Shown here one piece after another: positions 9,206 to 18,789 of a stretch of 64,000 bases of DNA. A program made the translations under genes and the position numbers. Positions within the stretch are counted from its first letter, which is position 1. Each line of letters starts with the position of its first letter. This DNA is from Pseudomonas sp. Irchel s3h17 (GTDB lineage: Bacteria; Pseudomonadota; Gammaproteobacteria; Pseudomonadales; Pseudomonadaceae): the NCBI RefSeq assembly GCF_900187505.1, contig NZ_FYDL01000010.1:186001-250000 (forward strand), given 5' to 3'. The notes under the pieces were generated by a model. That model worked only from the letters and a program-made list of their open reading frames with translations. It did not search any database and was not told the origin of the DNA.

Positions 9206-11059
9206 TCAGTAGTGATACCACTTCAGCTCCAGCAGCACTTCGTTCTCGGGTGAGGCGACGTGGCTGAATTCACGCTGGGCGCTCAGGCGCAGGCCGAGGT
9301 TGCGTGACAGTTCCCATTGCTGGTTCAGGCTCAGGCTGCGGCGTACTTCGCCGTTGGTGAAGAAGTCGCCGCGGGTTTCCAGGCTCAGGTTGCCCATCGG
9401 GTTTTTCCACAGCACGCCGCTGTTGAAGCCGGCCGCCGGGGAGAGGAACTGCGCGACTTCATTGTTGTGCTCGACGCGTACCGTGCCCAGGGCGAACCCC
9501 AGCACATCCTCGCCCAACTGCCAGGTGCCGCCACCGCCGCCATTGACGTGACTGACCAGGGTTTCGTCGACGTGCTTGCCCGGCACACGTTCGAGGCCGC
9601 CGGTCACCTGCCATGACCAGGGTTGCAGCAGTTCATTGCGCGGGGTCAGTGAGCGGATCGTCGCCAGGTCGAGTTGTTGCAGCTGCCACTCGTTGCCTTC
9701 GTACTGGCGCAGCTTCATCTGCAGGATCTCAATCTGCGCACCGAGCGGGAAGCTCTCGGCATTGTCGTTGAGGTCGTGATAGGCCATGCGCAGGCCGTAC
9801 TCACCAAAAGCCTTGTCGCCACGGGTGCCAAGGCCCGCCTGCCAGGTTCGCGACTGATGACCGTCTTCCGGCAGTCCCGGGCGTTCGATGGACAACTCCG
9901 GCGGTGGGTTCTGGTTAATTGCCCGTAGCAGCTCGAAACTGCGTTGCGCGCGCGCCGGGTCTCGCTCCTGGCCGTTGGCCCGGTAGCGCTCGAGGCGATA
10001 GGCGGCATCGATGATCAGCGCCTGGCGGTCCCGTGGCAGGGCCTTGAAAGTCGGTGCCTGCAAGTACTTCTGGTCGGCGCTGACCTGCAGCACCCACTGT
10101 TGTTCGTCGTCGGACAGCGTTTCGGCCCGGCTCAGCAGTTCCCGTTCGCGGGACGGGCGGTAATCGATCTTTTCCACCAGCCCTGCGTCTTTCACTGCCT
10201 TGACCGTGTCGGTGGGGATCGCGGTCAACGGGAATTGCTCGGTGAGCCTGAGGCCCGGCCGCGCGACTTGCAGCAGCTCCAGCAAGCGGTAGGAGCAGTT
10301 TTCATCAAAGAAGAAATAGTCGAACTGGATCTGCTTGAGCTCCCAGACGTGTTCAACCATGCGCTCGGTTTCGGCTTGCGTCAGGTTCAGCCGGTACTCC
10401 CACAGGTCACGGTTCTCCAGACTGCGGTATTCCGAGAGTTTTTCCTGGTAGGGCACCAGTGCAAACAGACCCGGATAGCCGCCCATCAGGCCTTTCCAGG
10501 CGTACAAAATGCTGTTGTCCGAACCTTCGATGTAGGCGCCGAAGTTGATCGCGTAGCTGAGCAGGGCGGTGTTGTCGCTTTGTACGCCGGCCTGGTCGAT
10601 ACGCAGTAGCGTATGGCCGAACATCGAGGAGGGGCTGTTGAGGTAGGCCGCGGGGAAAATCATCACGGCGCTGTGGGGCGAGACGTCCTTGAACCATTGC
10701 TTGAATTCGCTGCAGTCCACCGCCGGCAAGTCGGTGAGGTTGAGCTGCGCTTTCAGCCAGCGGGTGCGGGCCGGGTAAACGCATTGGGCATGCTGCTGGC
10801 CCAGGCTGGCCGGGCCGTAGAGCGCTTGCACGGTGGCCGCCAGTTCCGCGTCGGGGTGCTCGGCACCCTGGGCTGCCAGGAAGAACTTTTTATCGCTGAT
10901 GTAGCTGCGCCAGCCACCCAGTTTGGCGGTTTCGTAATGGCCCAGGGAAATCCAGAACGGGTCGTTGGCCAGTTGCTGCAAGCGTTGGTTGTCGATGTGA
11001 GGCGCAGCGGAAAGCGGGGCGCAGACAAACAGCGCCAGACAGGCAAGGCGTTTGAGCAT
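9206..11059 (-). CDS. DUF4105/Lnb N-terminal-domain periplasmic protein
   Basis: Exported 617-residue protein with signal peptide MLKRLACLALFVCAPLSAAP. The N-terminal half carries the Lnb-type segment CSEFKQWFKD...AVMIFPAAYLNSPSSMFGHT and later FFDENCSYRLLELL, the family core (DUF4105, related to the periplasmic domain of bacteroidal Lnb proteins). The last ~200 residues alternate hydrophobic and polar stretches and end LLELKWYHY, so they could form outer-membrane beta structure; this is inference. Function in Pseudomonas is unknown. I chose the ATG at 11057-11059 over an in-frame TTG upstream because it places the signal peptide at the N-terminus. Confidence 0.8.
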   Translation of the reverse strand: MLKRLACLALFVCAPLSAAPHIDNQRLQQLANDPFWISLGHYETAKLGGWRSYISDKKFFLAAQGAEHPDAELAATVQALYGPASLGQQHAQCVYPARTRWLKAQLNLTDLPAVDCSEFKQWFKDVSPHSAVMIFPAAYLNSPSSMFGHTLLRIDQAGVQSDNTALLSYAINFGAYIEGSDNSILYAWKGLMGGYPGLFALVPYQEKLSEYRSLENRDLWEYRLNLTQAETERMVEHVWELKQIQFDYFFFDENCSYRLLELLQVARPGLRLTEQFPLTAIPTDTVKAVKDAGLVEKIDYRPSRERELLSRAETLSDDEQQWVLQVSADQKYLQAPTFKALPRDRQALIIDAAYRLERYRANGQERDPARAQRSFELLRAINQNPPPELSIERPGLPEDGHQSRTWQAGLGTRGDKAFGEYGLRMAYHDLNDNAESFPLGAQIEILQMKLRQYEGNEWQLQQLDLATIRSLTPRNELLQPWSWQVTGGLERVPGKHVDETLVSHVNGGGGGTWQLGEDVLGFALGTVRVEHNNEVAQFLSPAAGFNSGVLWKNPMGNLSLETRGDFFTNGEVRRSLSLNQQWELSRNLGLRLSAQREFSHVASPENEVLLELKWYHY

Positions 11060-11151
11060 GGTGGGCAACTTGAGTCGAAAAAATAAAGACCAAAGGCAGT
11101 CAGGTCCAAAAAATAAAGCCCGCTCCGGTGACGGAGCGGGCGAGGTCGAGC

Positions 11152-11640
11152 TTAAGCAGGGGTCGCGTATTTGGCCAGGCGGGCGTCGCCCTTGAGCACA
11201 GCCAGGGTGTTGGTATGCACATCGTCAGCGGTCACGTCAGCTTTGCTGAAGATCTGCTGGAAGTGCTCGTGAGTGACGGCAGCGAAATGTGCACGGTCTT
11301 CTGGTGCGACGCCCAGGACCACCGCGTAGGTAGTCAGCGCTTCGCCCTGGCCCTTGGCCATGTCTTCGGAGAGCTCGTTCATCATGCCGTTCATGGCGAC
11401 CCAGGACTTGCCGCCATAGGTCAGTGCAGCGTTGGTGGCGCAGCCGTTGGTGCCCGAGGTCATGCCGAAGGTGGCGTTGCCGGAGGTGCCGTTGGTGGTG
11501 GACGCCAGGAAGTGCGCCGGGGTGCCACGCTGACCTTCGAACAGCATGTTGCCCCAACCGCAATCCGGTCCGCCTGGCGCCTGGGCCATGGCGTTGAGGG
11601 ATGCAACGGTGAAGAGAGTACCAAGAAGAATCCGTTTCAT
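11152..11640 (-). CDS. DUF3015 family exported protein
   Basis: A 162-residue protein with signal peptide MKRILLGTLFTVASLNAMAQ. The mature part starts APGGPDCGWGNMLFEGQRG and has the SNGTSGNATFGMTSGT-like Ser/Gly/Thr region and two cysteines typical of DUF3015. Likely periplasmic or surface-associated, function unknown. AAAAGAGAACACAGCT precedes this ATG; a longer open frame exists upstream but the signal peptide fixes the start here. The ~280-bp upstream gap (11641-11920) shows no gene and holds divergent promoters. Confidence 0.75.
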   Translation of the reverse strand: MKRILLGTLFTVASLNAMAQAPGGPDCGWGNMLFEGQRGTPAHFLASTTNGTSGNATFGMTSGTNGCATNAALTYGGKSWVAMNGMMNELSEDMAKGQGEALTTYAVVLGVAPEDRAHFAAVTHEHFQQIFSKADVTADDVHTNTLAVLKGDARLAKYATPA

Positions 11641-11920
11641 AGCTGTGTTCTCTTTTATGTGCGTACCAATGGACAGGAGTTCTGAGGCCAAATTGGCATC
11701 AGTGGGCCGGTTATTAGTCCAGCCGCGCAGGGTGGAGTTTAGGCACGATCCGCCGGATCTGTGTAGTTTTGCATGACTCTCCTGCATAACCATTGATTTG
11801 ACCCCCGCTGCGCTGGGGGCGGCGGCGCTTGGCGATGCTTTTAGCCAAGGCGCGCCTTGCCAGTCTGGTGCGGGCAGCGCCAGAATGCCTCAACTGCCCC
11901 GCCTGAAGTAAGGAAGCCCG

Positions 11921-14359
11921 ATGCCTGATCCTGTTGCTGCCAGTTTGCGTCTAGCGCCTGAAGCGCTGACTCGTCCGTTTTCCGCTGAACAGTTCAGCTT
12001 CTCTACCACCAATGAGCTGGAGCCTTTTCGCGGTGTGCTCGGCCAGGAACGTGCGGTCGAAGCCTTGCAGTTCGGTGTGGCCATGCCCCGCCCCGGTTAC
12101 AACGTGTTTGTCATGGGCGAGCCAGGCACTGGTCGCTTCTCGTTCGTCAAACGCTACCTCAAGGCCGAAGGCAAGCGCCTGCAGACCCCGGCGGACTGGG
12201 TCTACGTCAACAATTTCGATGAGCCGCGCGAGCCCCGGGCGCTGGAGTTGCCATCAGGCACGGCGGGTGCGTTTATTGCGGACATCAATGGCTTGATCGA
12301 CAACCTGCTGGCGACCTTTCCGGCAGTCTTCGAGCACCCGTCCTACCAACAAAAGAAAAGCGCCATCGACCGGACCTTCAACCAGCGCTACGACCGCGCC
12401 CTGGATGTGATCGAGCGCCTGGCACTGGAAAAGGAAGTCGCGCTGTACCGTGACAGCAGCAACATTGCCTTTACCCCGATGAGTGAAGGCAAGGCGCTGG
12501 ACGAGGCGGAATTCGCCCAACTGCCGGAAGCCGTTCGCGAGCGCTTTCATGAAGACATTTCCGTCCTGGAAGAGCGTCTGAACGAAGAACTGGCCAGTTT
12601 GCCGCAGTGGAAGCGCGAGTCGAGCAACCAGTTGCGCCAGCTCAACGAAGAGACCATCACCCTGGCCCTGCAGCCGTTGCTTTCGCCTCTGTCGGAAAAG
12701 TACGCGGAAAACGCGGCGGTGTGCGGTTACCTGCAAGCGATGCAGGTGTACCTGCTCAAGACAGTCGTCGAGCAATTGGTCGATGACAGCAAGACCGATG
12801 CGGTCGCGCGCAAACTGCTGGAGGAGCAATACGGCCCTAGCCTGGTGGTGGGTCATCCGTTCAGCGGTGGCGCACCGGTGGTGTTCGAGCCGCATCCTAC
12901 CTACGACAACCTGTTCGGCCGCATCGAATACAGCACCGATCAAGGCGCGCTGTATACCACCTATCGGCAATTGCGCCCGGGCGCACTGCACCGCGCCAAC
13001 GGCGGCTTCCTGATTCTCGAAGCTGAAAAGATGCTCAGCGAGCCCTTTGTCTGGGATGCGCTGAAGCGGGCCCTGCAGTCACGCAAACTGAAAATGGAGT
13101 CGCCGCTGGGCGAGCTGGGCCGGCTGGCCACGGTGACCCTGTCGCCGCAACATATCCCGTTGCAGGTCAAGGTCGTCATCATCGGTGCGCGCCAGTTGTA
13201 TTACACGCTGCAGGACCTGGATCCGGACTTCCAGGAGATGTTCCGGGTGCTGGTGGACTTCGACGAAGACATCCCGTTGGTCGACGAGAGCCTGGAGCAG
13301 TTCGCCCAGCTGCTCAAGACCCGCACCTCGGAAGAGGGCATGGCGCCGCTGACGGCCGATGCGGTCGCGCGTCTGGCGACTTACAGTGCGCGCCTGGCCG
13401 AACACCAGGGGCGTTTGTCGGCACGTATTGGTGATCTGTTCCAGTTGGTCAGCGAGGCGGACTTCATTCGTCACCTGGCGGCTGACGAGATGACCGACGC
13501 CGGGCACATCGAGCGTGCGCTCAAGGCCAAGGCCACCCGTACCGGGCGTGTGTCGGCGCGGATTCTCGATGACATGCTGGCCGGAATCATCCTGATCGAC
13601 ACCGATGGTGCAGCGGTGGGCAAGTGTAACGGCCTGACCGTGCTGGAAGTCGGTGACTCGGCCTTCGGTATACCGGCGCGGATCTCCGCCACGGTCTACC
13701 CGGGGGGCAGCGGTATTGTCGACATCGAGCGAGAGGTCAACCTCGGCCAGCCGATTCACTCCAAGGGGGTGATGATTCTCACCGGGTATCTGGGCAGCCG
13801 TTATGCCCAGGAATTCCCCTTGGCGATCTCGGCGAGTATCGCGCTGGAGCAGTCCTACGGTTATGTCGACGGCGACAGCGCGTCCCTGGGCGAGGCCTGC
13901 ACGCTGATTTCGGCCTTGTCGAAAACCCCGCTCAAGCAATGCTTTGCCATCACCGGCTCGATCAACCAGTTCGGTGAAGTGCAGGCGGTGGGTGGGGTCA
14001 ACGAGAAGATCGAAGGCTTCTTCCGGCTCTGTGAGGCGCGCGGCTTGACTGGCGAGCAGGGCGCGATCATTCCCCAGGCCAACGTGGCCACGCTGATGCT
14101 CGATGAGCGGGTGCTGGCGGCCGTCCGTGCCGGTTTGTTCCATGTCTATGCGGTGCGTCAGGCCGACGAGGCATTGAGCCTGCTGGTGGGCGAAGCGGCC
14201 GGTGATCCGGATGAAGAGGGCCAGTTCCCCGAGGGCAGCGTCAACGCGCGGGTGGTGGAGCGCTTGCGGGTGATTGCGGAGATGATCAGCGAAGAGGACT
14301 TGAAAGAGGCCGAGAAGGAACTGGCCCACGAAGCCCTGAGGGCGGCCAAGCCGGCCTGA
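11921..14359 (+). CDS. Lon-type protease with degenerate Walker A (PA4576-like)
   Basis: An 812-residue AAA-like protein with a C-terminal Lon protease domain. The P-loop position reads GEPGTGRFS (66-74), with Arg72 where a Walker lysine is expected, and the Walker B region is GGFLILEAEKML. The proteolytic dyad is clear: Ser653 in YVDGDSASLGEAC and Lys696 in GGVNEKIEGFF, the 43-residue spacing seen in E. coli Lon (S679/K722). This layout (AAA_32 plus Lon_C) marks the non-canonical Lon subgroup for which ATP use is doubtful. No membrane segment or N-terminal Lon substrate domain is visible. A REPIN follows the gene. Confidence 0.85.
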   Translation: MPDPVAASLRLAPEALTRPFSAEQFSFSTTNELEPFRGVLGQERAVEALQFGVAMPRPGYNVFVMGEPGTGRFSFVKRYLKAEGKRLQTPADWVYVNNFDEPREPRALELPSGTAGAFIADINGLIDNLLATFPAVFEHPSYQQKKSAIDRTFNQRYDRALDVIERLALEKEVALYRDSSNIAFTPMSEGKALDEAEFAQLPEAVRERFHEDISVLEERLNEELASLPQWKRESSNQLRQLNEETITLALQPLLSPLSEKYAENAAVCGYLQAMQVYLLKTVVEQLVDDSKTDAVARKLLEEQYGPSLVVGHPFSGGAPVVFEPHPTYDNLFGRIEYSTDQGALYTTYRQLRPGALHRANGGFLILEAEKMLSEPFVWDALKRALQSRKLKMESPLGELGRLATVTLSPQHIPLQVKVVIIGARQLYYTLQDLDPDFQEMFRVLVDFDEDIPLVDESLEQFAQLLKTRTSEEGMAPLTADAVARLATYSARLAEHQGRLSARIGDLFQLVSEADFIRHLAADEMTDAGHIERALKAKATRTGRVSARILDDMLAGIILIDTDGAAVGKCNGLTVLEVGDSAFGIPARISATVYPGGSGIVDIEREVNLGQPIHSKGVMILTGYLGSRYAQEFPLAISASIALEQSYGYVDGDSASLGEACTLISALSKTPLKQCFAITGSINQFGEVQAVGGVNEKIEGFFRLCEARGLTGEQGAIIPQANVATLMLDERVLAAVRAGLFHVYAVRQADEALSLLVGEAAGDPDEEGQFPEGSVNARVVERLRVIAEMISEEDLKEAEKELAHEALRAAKPA

Positions 14360-14384
14360 TTCGAGAAACATGGCGTTGCCATAG

Positions 14385-14526
14385 TGGCGAGGGAGCTTGC
14401 TCCCGCTCGACCGGTCCGCGCTCGGGCAAAGCAGTCGTAAACGGGTATCTGCGCGTTGCCTGAACATCCGCGTTGCCCGTTTTAGGACCGCTTCGCGGTC
14501 CAGCGGGAGCAAGCTCCCTCGCCACG
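14385..14526. repeat. REPIN, GGCGAGGGAGCTTGCTCCC type
   Basis: Arms TGGCGAGGGAGCTTGCTCCC and its complement enclose a region with a second hairpin (GGACCGCTTCGCGGTCC). It lies in the 375-bp gap after the Lon-type protease gene. The rest of the gap (14527-14734) shows no convincing gene. Confidence 0.8.
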
Positions 14527-14734
14527 GGTTTGTTGTAGGCCTCAACAGGTTCGCTGATTGCCACCCAGGTGGCGCCAATAAAACACCCAATGACCATTCG
14601 GCGCCTTCCAGGCGCCGTCAACCTGCTGATTCCGCTTTTCTTCTATGCTCAGCTCAAGGACATCGACAGTCATCACTGGATCGAGCCAGCCTTCGCGTGG
14701 AGGCTGAACACCGGATCTACCGAGGGTCGCCGCT

Positions 14735-15076
14735 ATGTCGCGCAACCTCTGCCTCACCCGTCAGTGCCTGGGCCTGGTCACCCGTATCGAATGCAGTATT
14801 CGCCCGCTTGCCGGGGATACGGGCATGTGGACCTTATTGTTTGCCGCCGGCATGGCTGGTGAGCAACCATCGGCAATCAAGGCCCAAGGCCCGTTTCATG
14901 GTCCGTACGTGGCTGAATCCATCCTCGATACCATCGTTGAAAGCCTGACCATGCATGGTTACCAGTTGACCGATGATCCGCAAATCTGGTGCTTGCACCT
15001 GCAGGCCCAACTGCGGGAAATCAACGGTGGCCGTTGCCGCAACCCGAGTGGTTTCGAGTTCCGTCCCGAGCATTAG
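14735..15076 (+). CDS. PA4575-like conserved hypothetical protein
   Basis: A 113-residue cytosolic protein starting MSRNLCLTRQCLGLVTRIEC and ending GRCRNPSGFEFRPEH. I recognise it only as a Pseudomonas-restricted conserved protein located after the PA4576 protease. It has no signal peptide or membrane segment. Cysteines are present (four), but no metal-binding pattern is clear. Function unknown. It is convergent with the lipoprotein gene, separated by 4 bp. Confidence 0.6.
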   Translation: MSRNLCLTRQCLGLVTRIECSIRPLAGDTGMWTLLFAAGMAGEQPSAIKAQGPFHGPYVAESILDTIVESLTMHGYQLTDDPQIWCLHLQAQLREINGGRCRNPSGFEFRPEH

Positions 15077-15080
15077 GCGG

Positions 15081-16910
15081 CTACTCGGCAGGGGCTGGGG
15101 GTGGGGGCTTGTCGAGTTTGACTTCGAATCCATATTCGACCGTCTCAAGGTCGGTGCGCTGGTACGTTTCCAGGCTGGTCGGCTGGCCGTAGAAATAGTG
15201 CGCATCGAACGCTGCGATGCCCTTCTGGCCGGTGTCATGGCGGATTTTCAGAATCTCCTTCAGGTAGAGACCGCTCGCGTCCTTGGCGAAGAAGCGCCAG
15301 TCTTGCGCGGGGAACAGCTTCTGATCCACCACCAGAACGTTGCCCTTGAGTGCCAGGCCTTTGGGCAGCTTGCCGGCGCCGAGGCTGTTTTTTTCAATGA
15401 TGGCGAGAAACAGAGGCATCGAGCCGACAACGTAGGCGGGGGGTTGGGGGAACAGCGTCAGGTCGTACGTAATGGTCGCCCGAAGCGGGTCGACGGCAAA
15501 GGCCTCGGGGGGCAGGTCGACAGGTTTGCCGCGGTTGCCTTTTTCATCCTCGGTGAAGAAGGTCACGGGTGTATCGCCGGGGCTGAAGGCGTTGCCGAGC
15601 AATTCGTCGTTGAAGCTTCTGGGGTGGTCAAACTCGATGCTTGCAGCGCTGGCATCCTCCACCGACTGGCTGATACGAACACTCTTTTTCAGTTGCTCCT
15701 CATTCAGCGAGGCGCCTTTGAGCCAGCTGCCGACTTGATCGTCATACACCGTGACCGGAAGTTTCAGGCTTTGGATGGTTTTGTCGGTGGTGGTGCGTTC
15801 AAGGCGACGTACCGGCAAGTCGAGGTCCTTGCGGGTGACCGTGACGGTTGAAAAGTCCGCGATGTGGACGTCCAGGCTGTCGATCGGGCCGTTGAAATAC
15901 ACTTTGGCGTACTGGTGTGTTTGCTGTTGCTCAAAGGTGCGAAGCTCGTCGTTGAGCTGATTTTCCAGGGCATCGCTCCAGGCGGTCTGCTGCTGCATCC
16001 TGGCGAGCTGTTTCTGGTAGAAGGCAATTTGCGTGGGGTCCTGATTGATTGAGCCGGCGCGGGAAAGAAATTGCCCGGTCTGGTCTTTGGCCTGGACGAT
16101 CAGCGGGTTGACCGAAATGCCCCTGACTTCGAGGGCCAGTGCGGCATGGTTGTAGAACTCGATTTCGGCGTAGTGCTTGTCCAGGGTGCGCAAGACGAGG
16201 CTGATGTTGCCGTCGCTTTGGGTTTGCCCGATGTCCTTTTTCGTCAGGTTGAAGGTCACCACCTCGCGAGGTGCGATGACTTTGATCTTGCCCTGCAGCG
16301 TCTGCGGTTGCGGCTGGTTCTTGTTGTCGACCTTCAGCCCCTCGGTAAAGGGGTAAGCGACAGTCAGGACATCCGGATCGGTCAGGTTGGCGCTGGACGG
16401 GCTCAATTGAATGCCGGGGTTGGTTTCCGACCACTCGGGCCGGAAGGGGATGACCTGCCTGTTATTCAGCGTGACGGATTGCCATTCCAGGCGATAAGGC
16501 AGGGGGAGGCCGGCGGGCGTGTTGAAGCTGAAGGGAAAGACCGGTTGCAGGTCGGTCAGGTAATCGGAGCTGGAATGCTTGCGCAGTACGAACAGGCCAT
16601 CGATGTAGGTGTCGACCAGCGCTTGCAGGCTGGAGTAGTGCCTGAGCGGTGCCAGGGTGTCTTCGGCGTATTCGGTTTCGATTGGCTTGCTGTCGAGCGC
16701 TTGTTGTGCACGTTCGAGCAGGAGCAGCGAGCTACCGAGGTGGCTCACGGCATCCTTGAGCTTGGGGTCCTGAATCGCGTCCAGCGACTTTTCGAACTGC
16801 GCGGTCTTGTCCTCAAGGCTCTGCGGTGGGGTGTCAGCGCTGGGCGAGCAGCCACCCATCAGCACCGCGAGGCAAAGGCCGATAGTCGTCGAGGGCAATC
16901 GCCAATCCAT
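15081..16910 (-). CDS. Large hypothetical lipoprotein
   Basis: A 609-residue protein with a lipoprotein signal: MDWRLPSTTIGLCLAVLMGGC, where Cys21 would be lipidated. The mature part begins with a helical segment (LEDKTAQFEKSLDAIQDPKL) and continues with mixed beta-rich sequence and a Pro-rich tail (KPPPPAPAE). I recognise no catalytic motif or named domain. An AGGAAACCGGAAA leader precedes the chosen ATG; a longer in-frame start exists 72 bp upstream but would bury the lipobox. It is divergent from yqhA. Outer-membrane location is inferred because no Asp follows the lipid cysteine. Confidence 0.7.
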   Translation of the reverse strand: MDWRLPSTTIGLCLAVLMGGCSPSADTPPQSLEDKTAQFEKSLDAIQDPKLKDAVSHLGSSLLLLERAQQALDSKPIETEYAEDTLAPLRHYSSLQALVDTYIDGLFVLRKHSSSDYLTDLQPVFPFSFNTPAGLPLPYRLEWQSVTLNNRQVIPFRPEWSETNPGIQLSPSSANLTDPDVLTVAYPFTEGLKVDNKNQPQPQTLQGKIKVIAPREVVTFNLTKKDIGQTQSDGNISLVLRTLDKHYAEIEFYNHAALALEVRGISVNPLIVQAKDQTGQFLSRAGSINQDPTQIAFYQKQLARMQQQTAWSDALENQLNDELRTFEQQQTHQYAKVYFNGPIDSLDVHIADFSTVTVTRKDLDLPVRRLERTTTDKTIQSLKLPVTVYDDQVGSWLKGASLNEEQLKKSVRISQSVEDASAASIEFDHPRSFNDELLGNAFSPGDTPVTFFTEDEKGNRGKPVDLPPEAFAVDPLRATITYDLTLFPQPPAYVVGSMPLFLAIIEKNSLGAGKLPKGLALKGNVLVVDQKLFPAQDWRFFAKDASGLYLKEILKIRHDTGQKGIAAFDAHYFYGQPTSLETYQRTDLETVEYGFEVKLDKPPPPAPAE

Positions 16911-17070
16911 TTTCCGGTTTCCTGTACGGCGCCACGCAGCGGTGCGGATGCTTTGGACGTTAGCAGAAAATCGCCTTGCCACACTCGCAGGTTATGGATT
17001 TGTCTGCGGTTTATGGGGATTTGAGCGGCTGATATACTCGCCGCCATTTCCAGCCCTGATGTGAGATTCA

Positions 17071-17559
17071 ATGGAACGCTTTATCGAAAATACAATGTAC
17101 GCGTCGCGCTGGTTGCTGGCGCCGATCTACTTCGGCCTGTCCCTGGGTTTGCTGGCCCTGGCCCTGAAGTTCTTCCAGGAAGTCTTTCACGTTATTCCCA
17201 ACGTGTTCACGATGGCCGAGTCCGACCTGATCCTGGTGCTGCTGTCGCTGATCGACATGGCGCTGGTGGGGGGGCTGCTGGTGATGGTGATGATCTCCGG
17301 GTACGAAAACTTCGTGTCCCAGCTCGACATTGATGAAACCAAGGAAAAGCTCAACTGGCTGGGCACGATGGACTCTTCTTCGCTGAAGATGAAAGTCGCG
17401 GCCTCCATCGTGGCGATTTCCTCGATCCACCTGCTGCGTATCTTCATGGACGCCAAGAACGTCGATCCCGAGCACCTGAAGTGGTACGTGATCATCCATA
17501 TGACGTTCGTGATTTCCGCGTTCGCCATGGGTTATCTGGACAAGCTGACCAAGCACTGA
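17071..17559 (+). CDS. YqhA family inner-membrane protein (UPF0114)
   Basis: A 162-residue protein matching the UPF0114/YqhA family: MERFIENTMYASRWLLAPIY at the N-terminus, a conserved DMALVGGLLVMVMISGYENF segment and DETKEKLNWLGTMDSSSLKMK. Four membrane spans are visible (about 13-35, 53-77, 106-122, 135-155). Function is unknown. It matches the position of PA4574. Confidence 0.85.
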   Translation: MERFIENTMYASRWLLAPIYFGLSLGLLALALKFFQEVFHVIPNVFTMAESDLILVLLSLIDMALVGGLLVMVMISGYENFVSQLDIDETKEKLNWLGTMDSSSLKMKVAASIVAISSIHLLRIFMDAKNVDPEHLKWYVIIHMTFVISAFAMGYLDKLTKH

Positions 17560-17694
17560 TTGTTCGCTCCTGTGCAGCACCTTGCCGCCCGGCCGTTGAG
17601 AAACGGACGGGCGGTGGCGTTTCTGGCTTGTGCTTTGCGGCGCCGGGGAATATCCCTGTAAGGGCTCGGGGTCGCCATTGCGCGGGGTGCACTC

Positions 17695-17982
17695 ATGAAT
17701 CTGCAGGAGTTGAACGCCTATGCCATCGCCCGGAAGGTCGATGAGCTGAACCTGATCTCCATGGAAGGCGGGATCTACGTGCTTGAAGCCCGAATGCACG
17801 GAGCGGCTCACGTGGTCGAAGACCGACACGGCCAGGTGATGCACCTGCGTTCGGTGGAGCATGCGCGGGAGGTGCTGCACGCCTTTCCCGACCTGCCGTT
17901 CAACCTGGTCCATACCTCGGTGCATGACGAGATGTGCGGCCTGGGCTCCAGCGGGGAAGAGAGCCTGAAGGTGCCGCTCTAG
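17695..17982 (+). CDS. DUF6482-like small protein
   Basis: A 95-residue cytosolic protein, MNLQELNAYAIARKVDELNL..., with the conserved GGIYVLEAR, LRSVEHAREVL and PFNLVHTSVHDEMCG segments I associate with DUF6482. No catalytic residues are recognisable. It lies between yqhA and fklB. Confidence 0.6.
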   Translation: MNLQELNAYAIARKVDELNLISMEGGIYVLEARMHGAAHVVEDRHGQVMHLRSVEHAREVLHAFPDLPFNLVHTSVHDEMCGLGSSGEESLKVPL

Positions 17983-18143
17983 GCGTTGGGCCGGGTATGT
18001 AGGGGGTGGCCTGACAGGGCTTCCCCCCTGATCACGGCAATCGCATCTGTGCTAGTCTGCTCGCCCTTTTGGTTCCGGGCGCTCCGGGATGCGCTGTGCT
18101 CGCACGGCGATGTCTCGGGCCGTCCGCACAGCGGAGCAGTGTC

Positions 18144-18761
18144 ATGTCCGAAGTAAATCTGTCCACCGACGAAACCCGCGTCAGCTACGGCATTGGCCGT
18201 CAGTTGGGCGACCAGCTGCGCGACAACCCGCCACCGGGCGTTAACCTGGACGCGATCCTGGCCGGTCTGACCGACGCATTCGCCGGTAAGGAAAGCCGTG
18301 TTGGCCAGGAAGCCATGTCGGCCAGCTTCAAGGTTATCCGTGAAGTCATGCAAGCCGAAGCGGCTGCCAAGGCTGAAGCCGCGGCCGGTGCTGGCCTGGC
18401 ATTCCTGGCTGAAAACGCCACACGTGATGGCATCACCACCCTGGCTTCCGGCCTGCAATTCGAAGTGCTGACTGCCGGTGAGGGCGCCAAGCCATCCCGT
18501 GAAGACACCGTGCGTACTCACTACCACGGCACCCTGATCGACGGCACTGTGTTCGACAGCTCCTACGAGCGTGGCCAGCCTGCAGAGTTCCCGGTTGGCG
18601 GCGTGATCGCTGGCTGGACCGAAGCCCTGCAACTGATGAACGCCGGTAGCAAATGGCGCCTGTACGTGCCGAGCGAACTGGCTTACGGCGCTCAAGGCGT
18701 TGGCAGCATCCCGCCGCACAGCGTTCTGGTATTCGACGTCGAGCTGCTGGACGTTCTGTAA
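18144..18761 (+). CDS. fklB: FKBP-type peptidyl-prolyl isomerase
   Basis: A 205-residue isomerase with the FklB/Mip layout. The N-terminal dimerisation region (about 1-95) begins MSEVNLSTDETRVSYGIGRQ and contains an Ala-rich helix (AEAAAKAEAAAGAGLAFLAE). The C-terminal FKBP domain has VRTHYHGTLIDGTVFDSSYE, GGVIAGWTEALQLM and LAYGAQGVGSIPPHSVLVFD. No signal peptide is visible, so it is probably cytosolic. An upstream in-frame extension lacks family similarity. The gene is followed by a REPIN. Confidence 0.9.
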   Translation: MSEVNLSTDETRVSYGIGRQLGDQLRDNPPPGVNLDAILAGLTDAFAGKESRVGQEAMSASFKVIREVMQAEAAAKAEAAAGAGLAFLAENATRDGITTLASGLQFEVLTAGEGAKPSREDTVRTHYHGTLIDGTVFDSSYERGQPAEFPVGGVIAGWTEALQLMNAGSKWRLYVPSELAYGAQGVGSIPPHSVLVFDVELLDVL

Positions 18762-18789
18762 GACCTGAGTGTGGAGCGGGCTCGATAAT

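Noticed and set aside
11152..11793. Longer N-terminus for the DUF3015 gene
   Set aside because: The extension lies ahead of a clear signal peptide and ribosome binding site, so the internal ATG at 11638-11640 is preferred.
14542..14757. A 71-residue reverse-strand ORF (contains GAWKAPNGHWVFYWRHLG) upstream of the PA4575-like gene
   Set aside because: It overlaps that gene's start and I recognise no family or strong ribosome binding site. Not excluded, but too weak to annotate.
14569..14862. A 97-residue plus-strand ORF overlapping the PA4575-like gene
   Set aside because: It overlaps most of a better-supported frame and has no family features.
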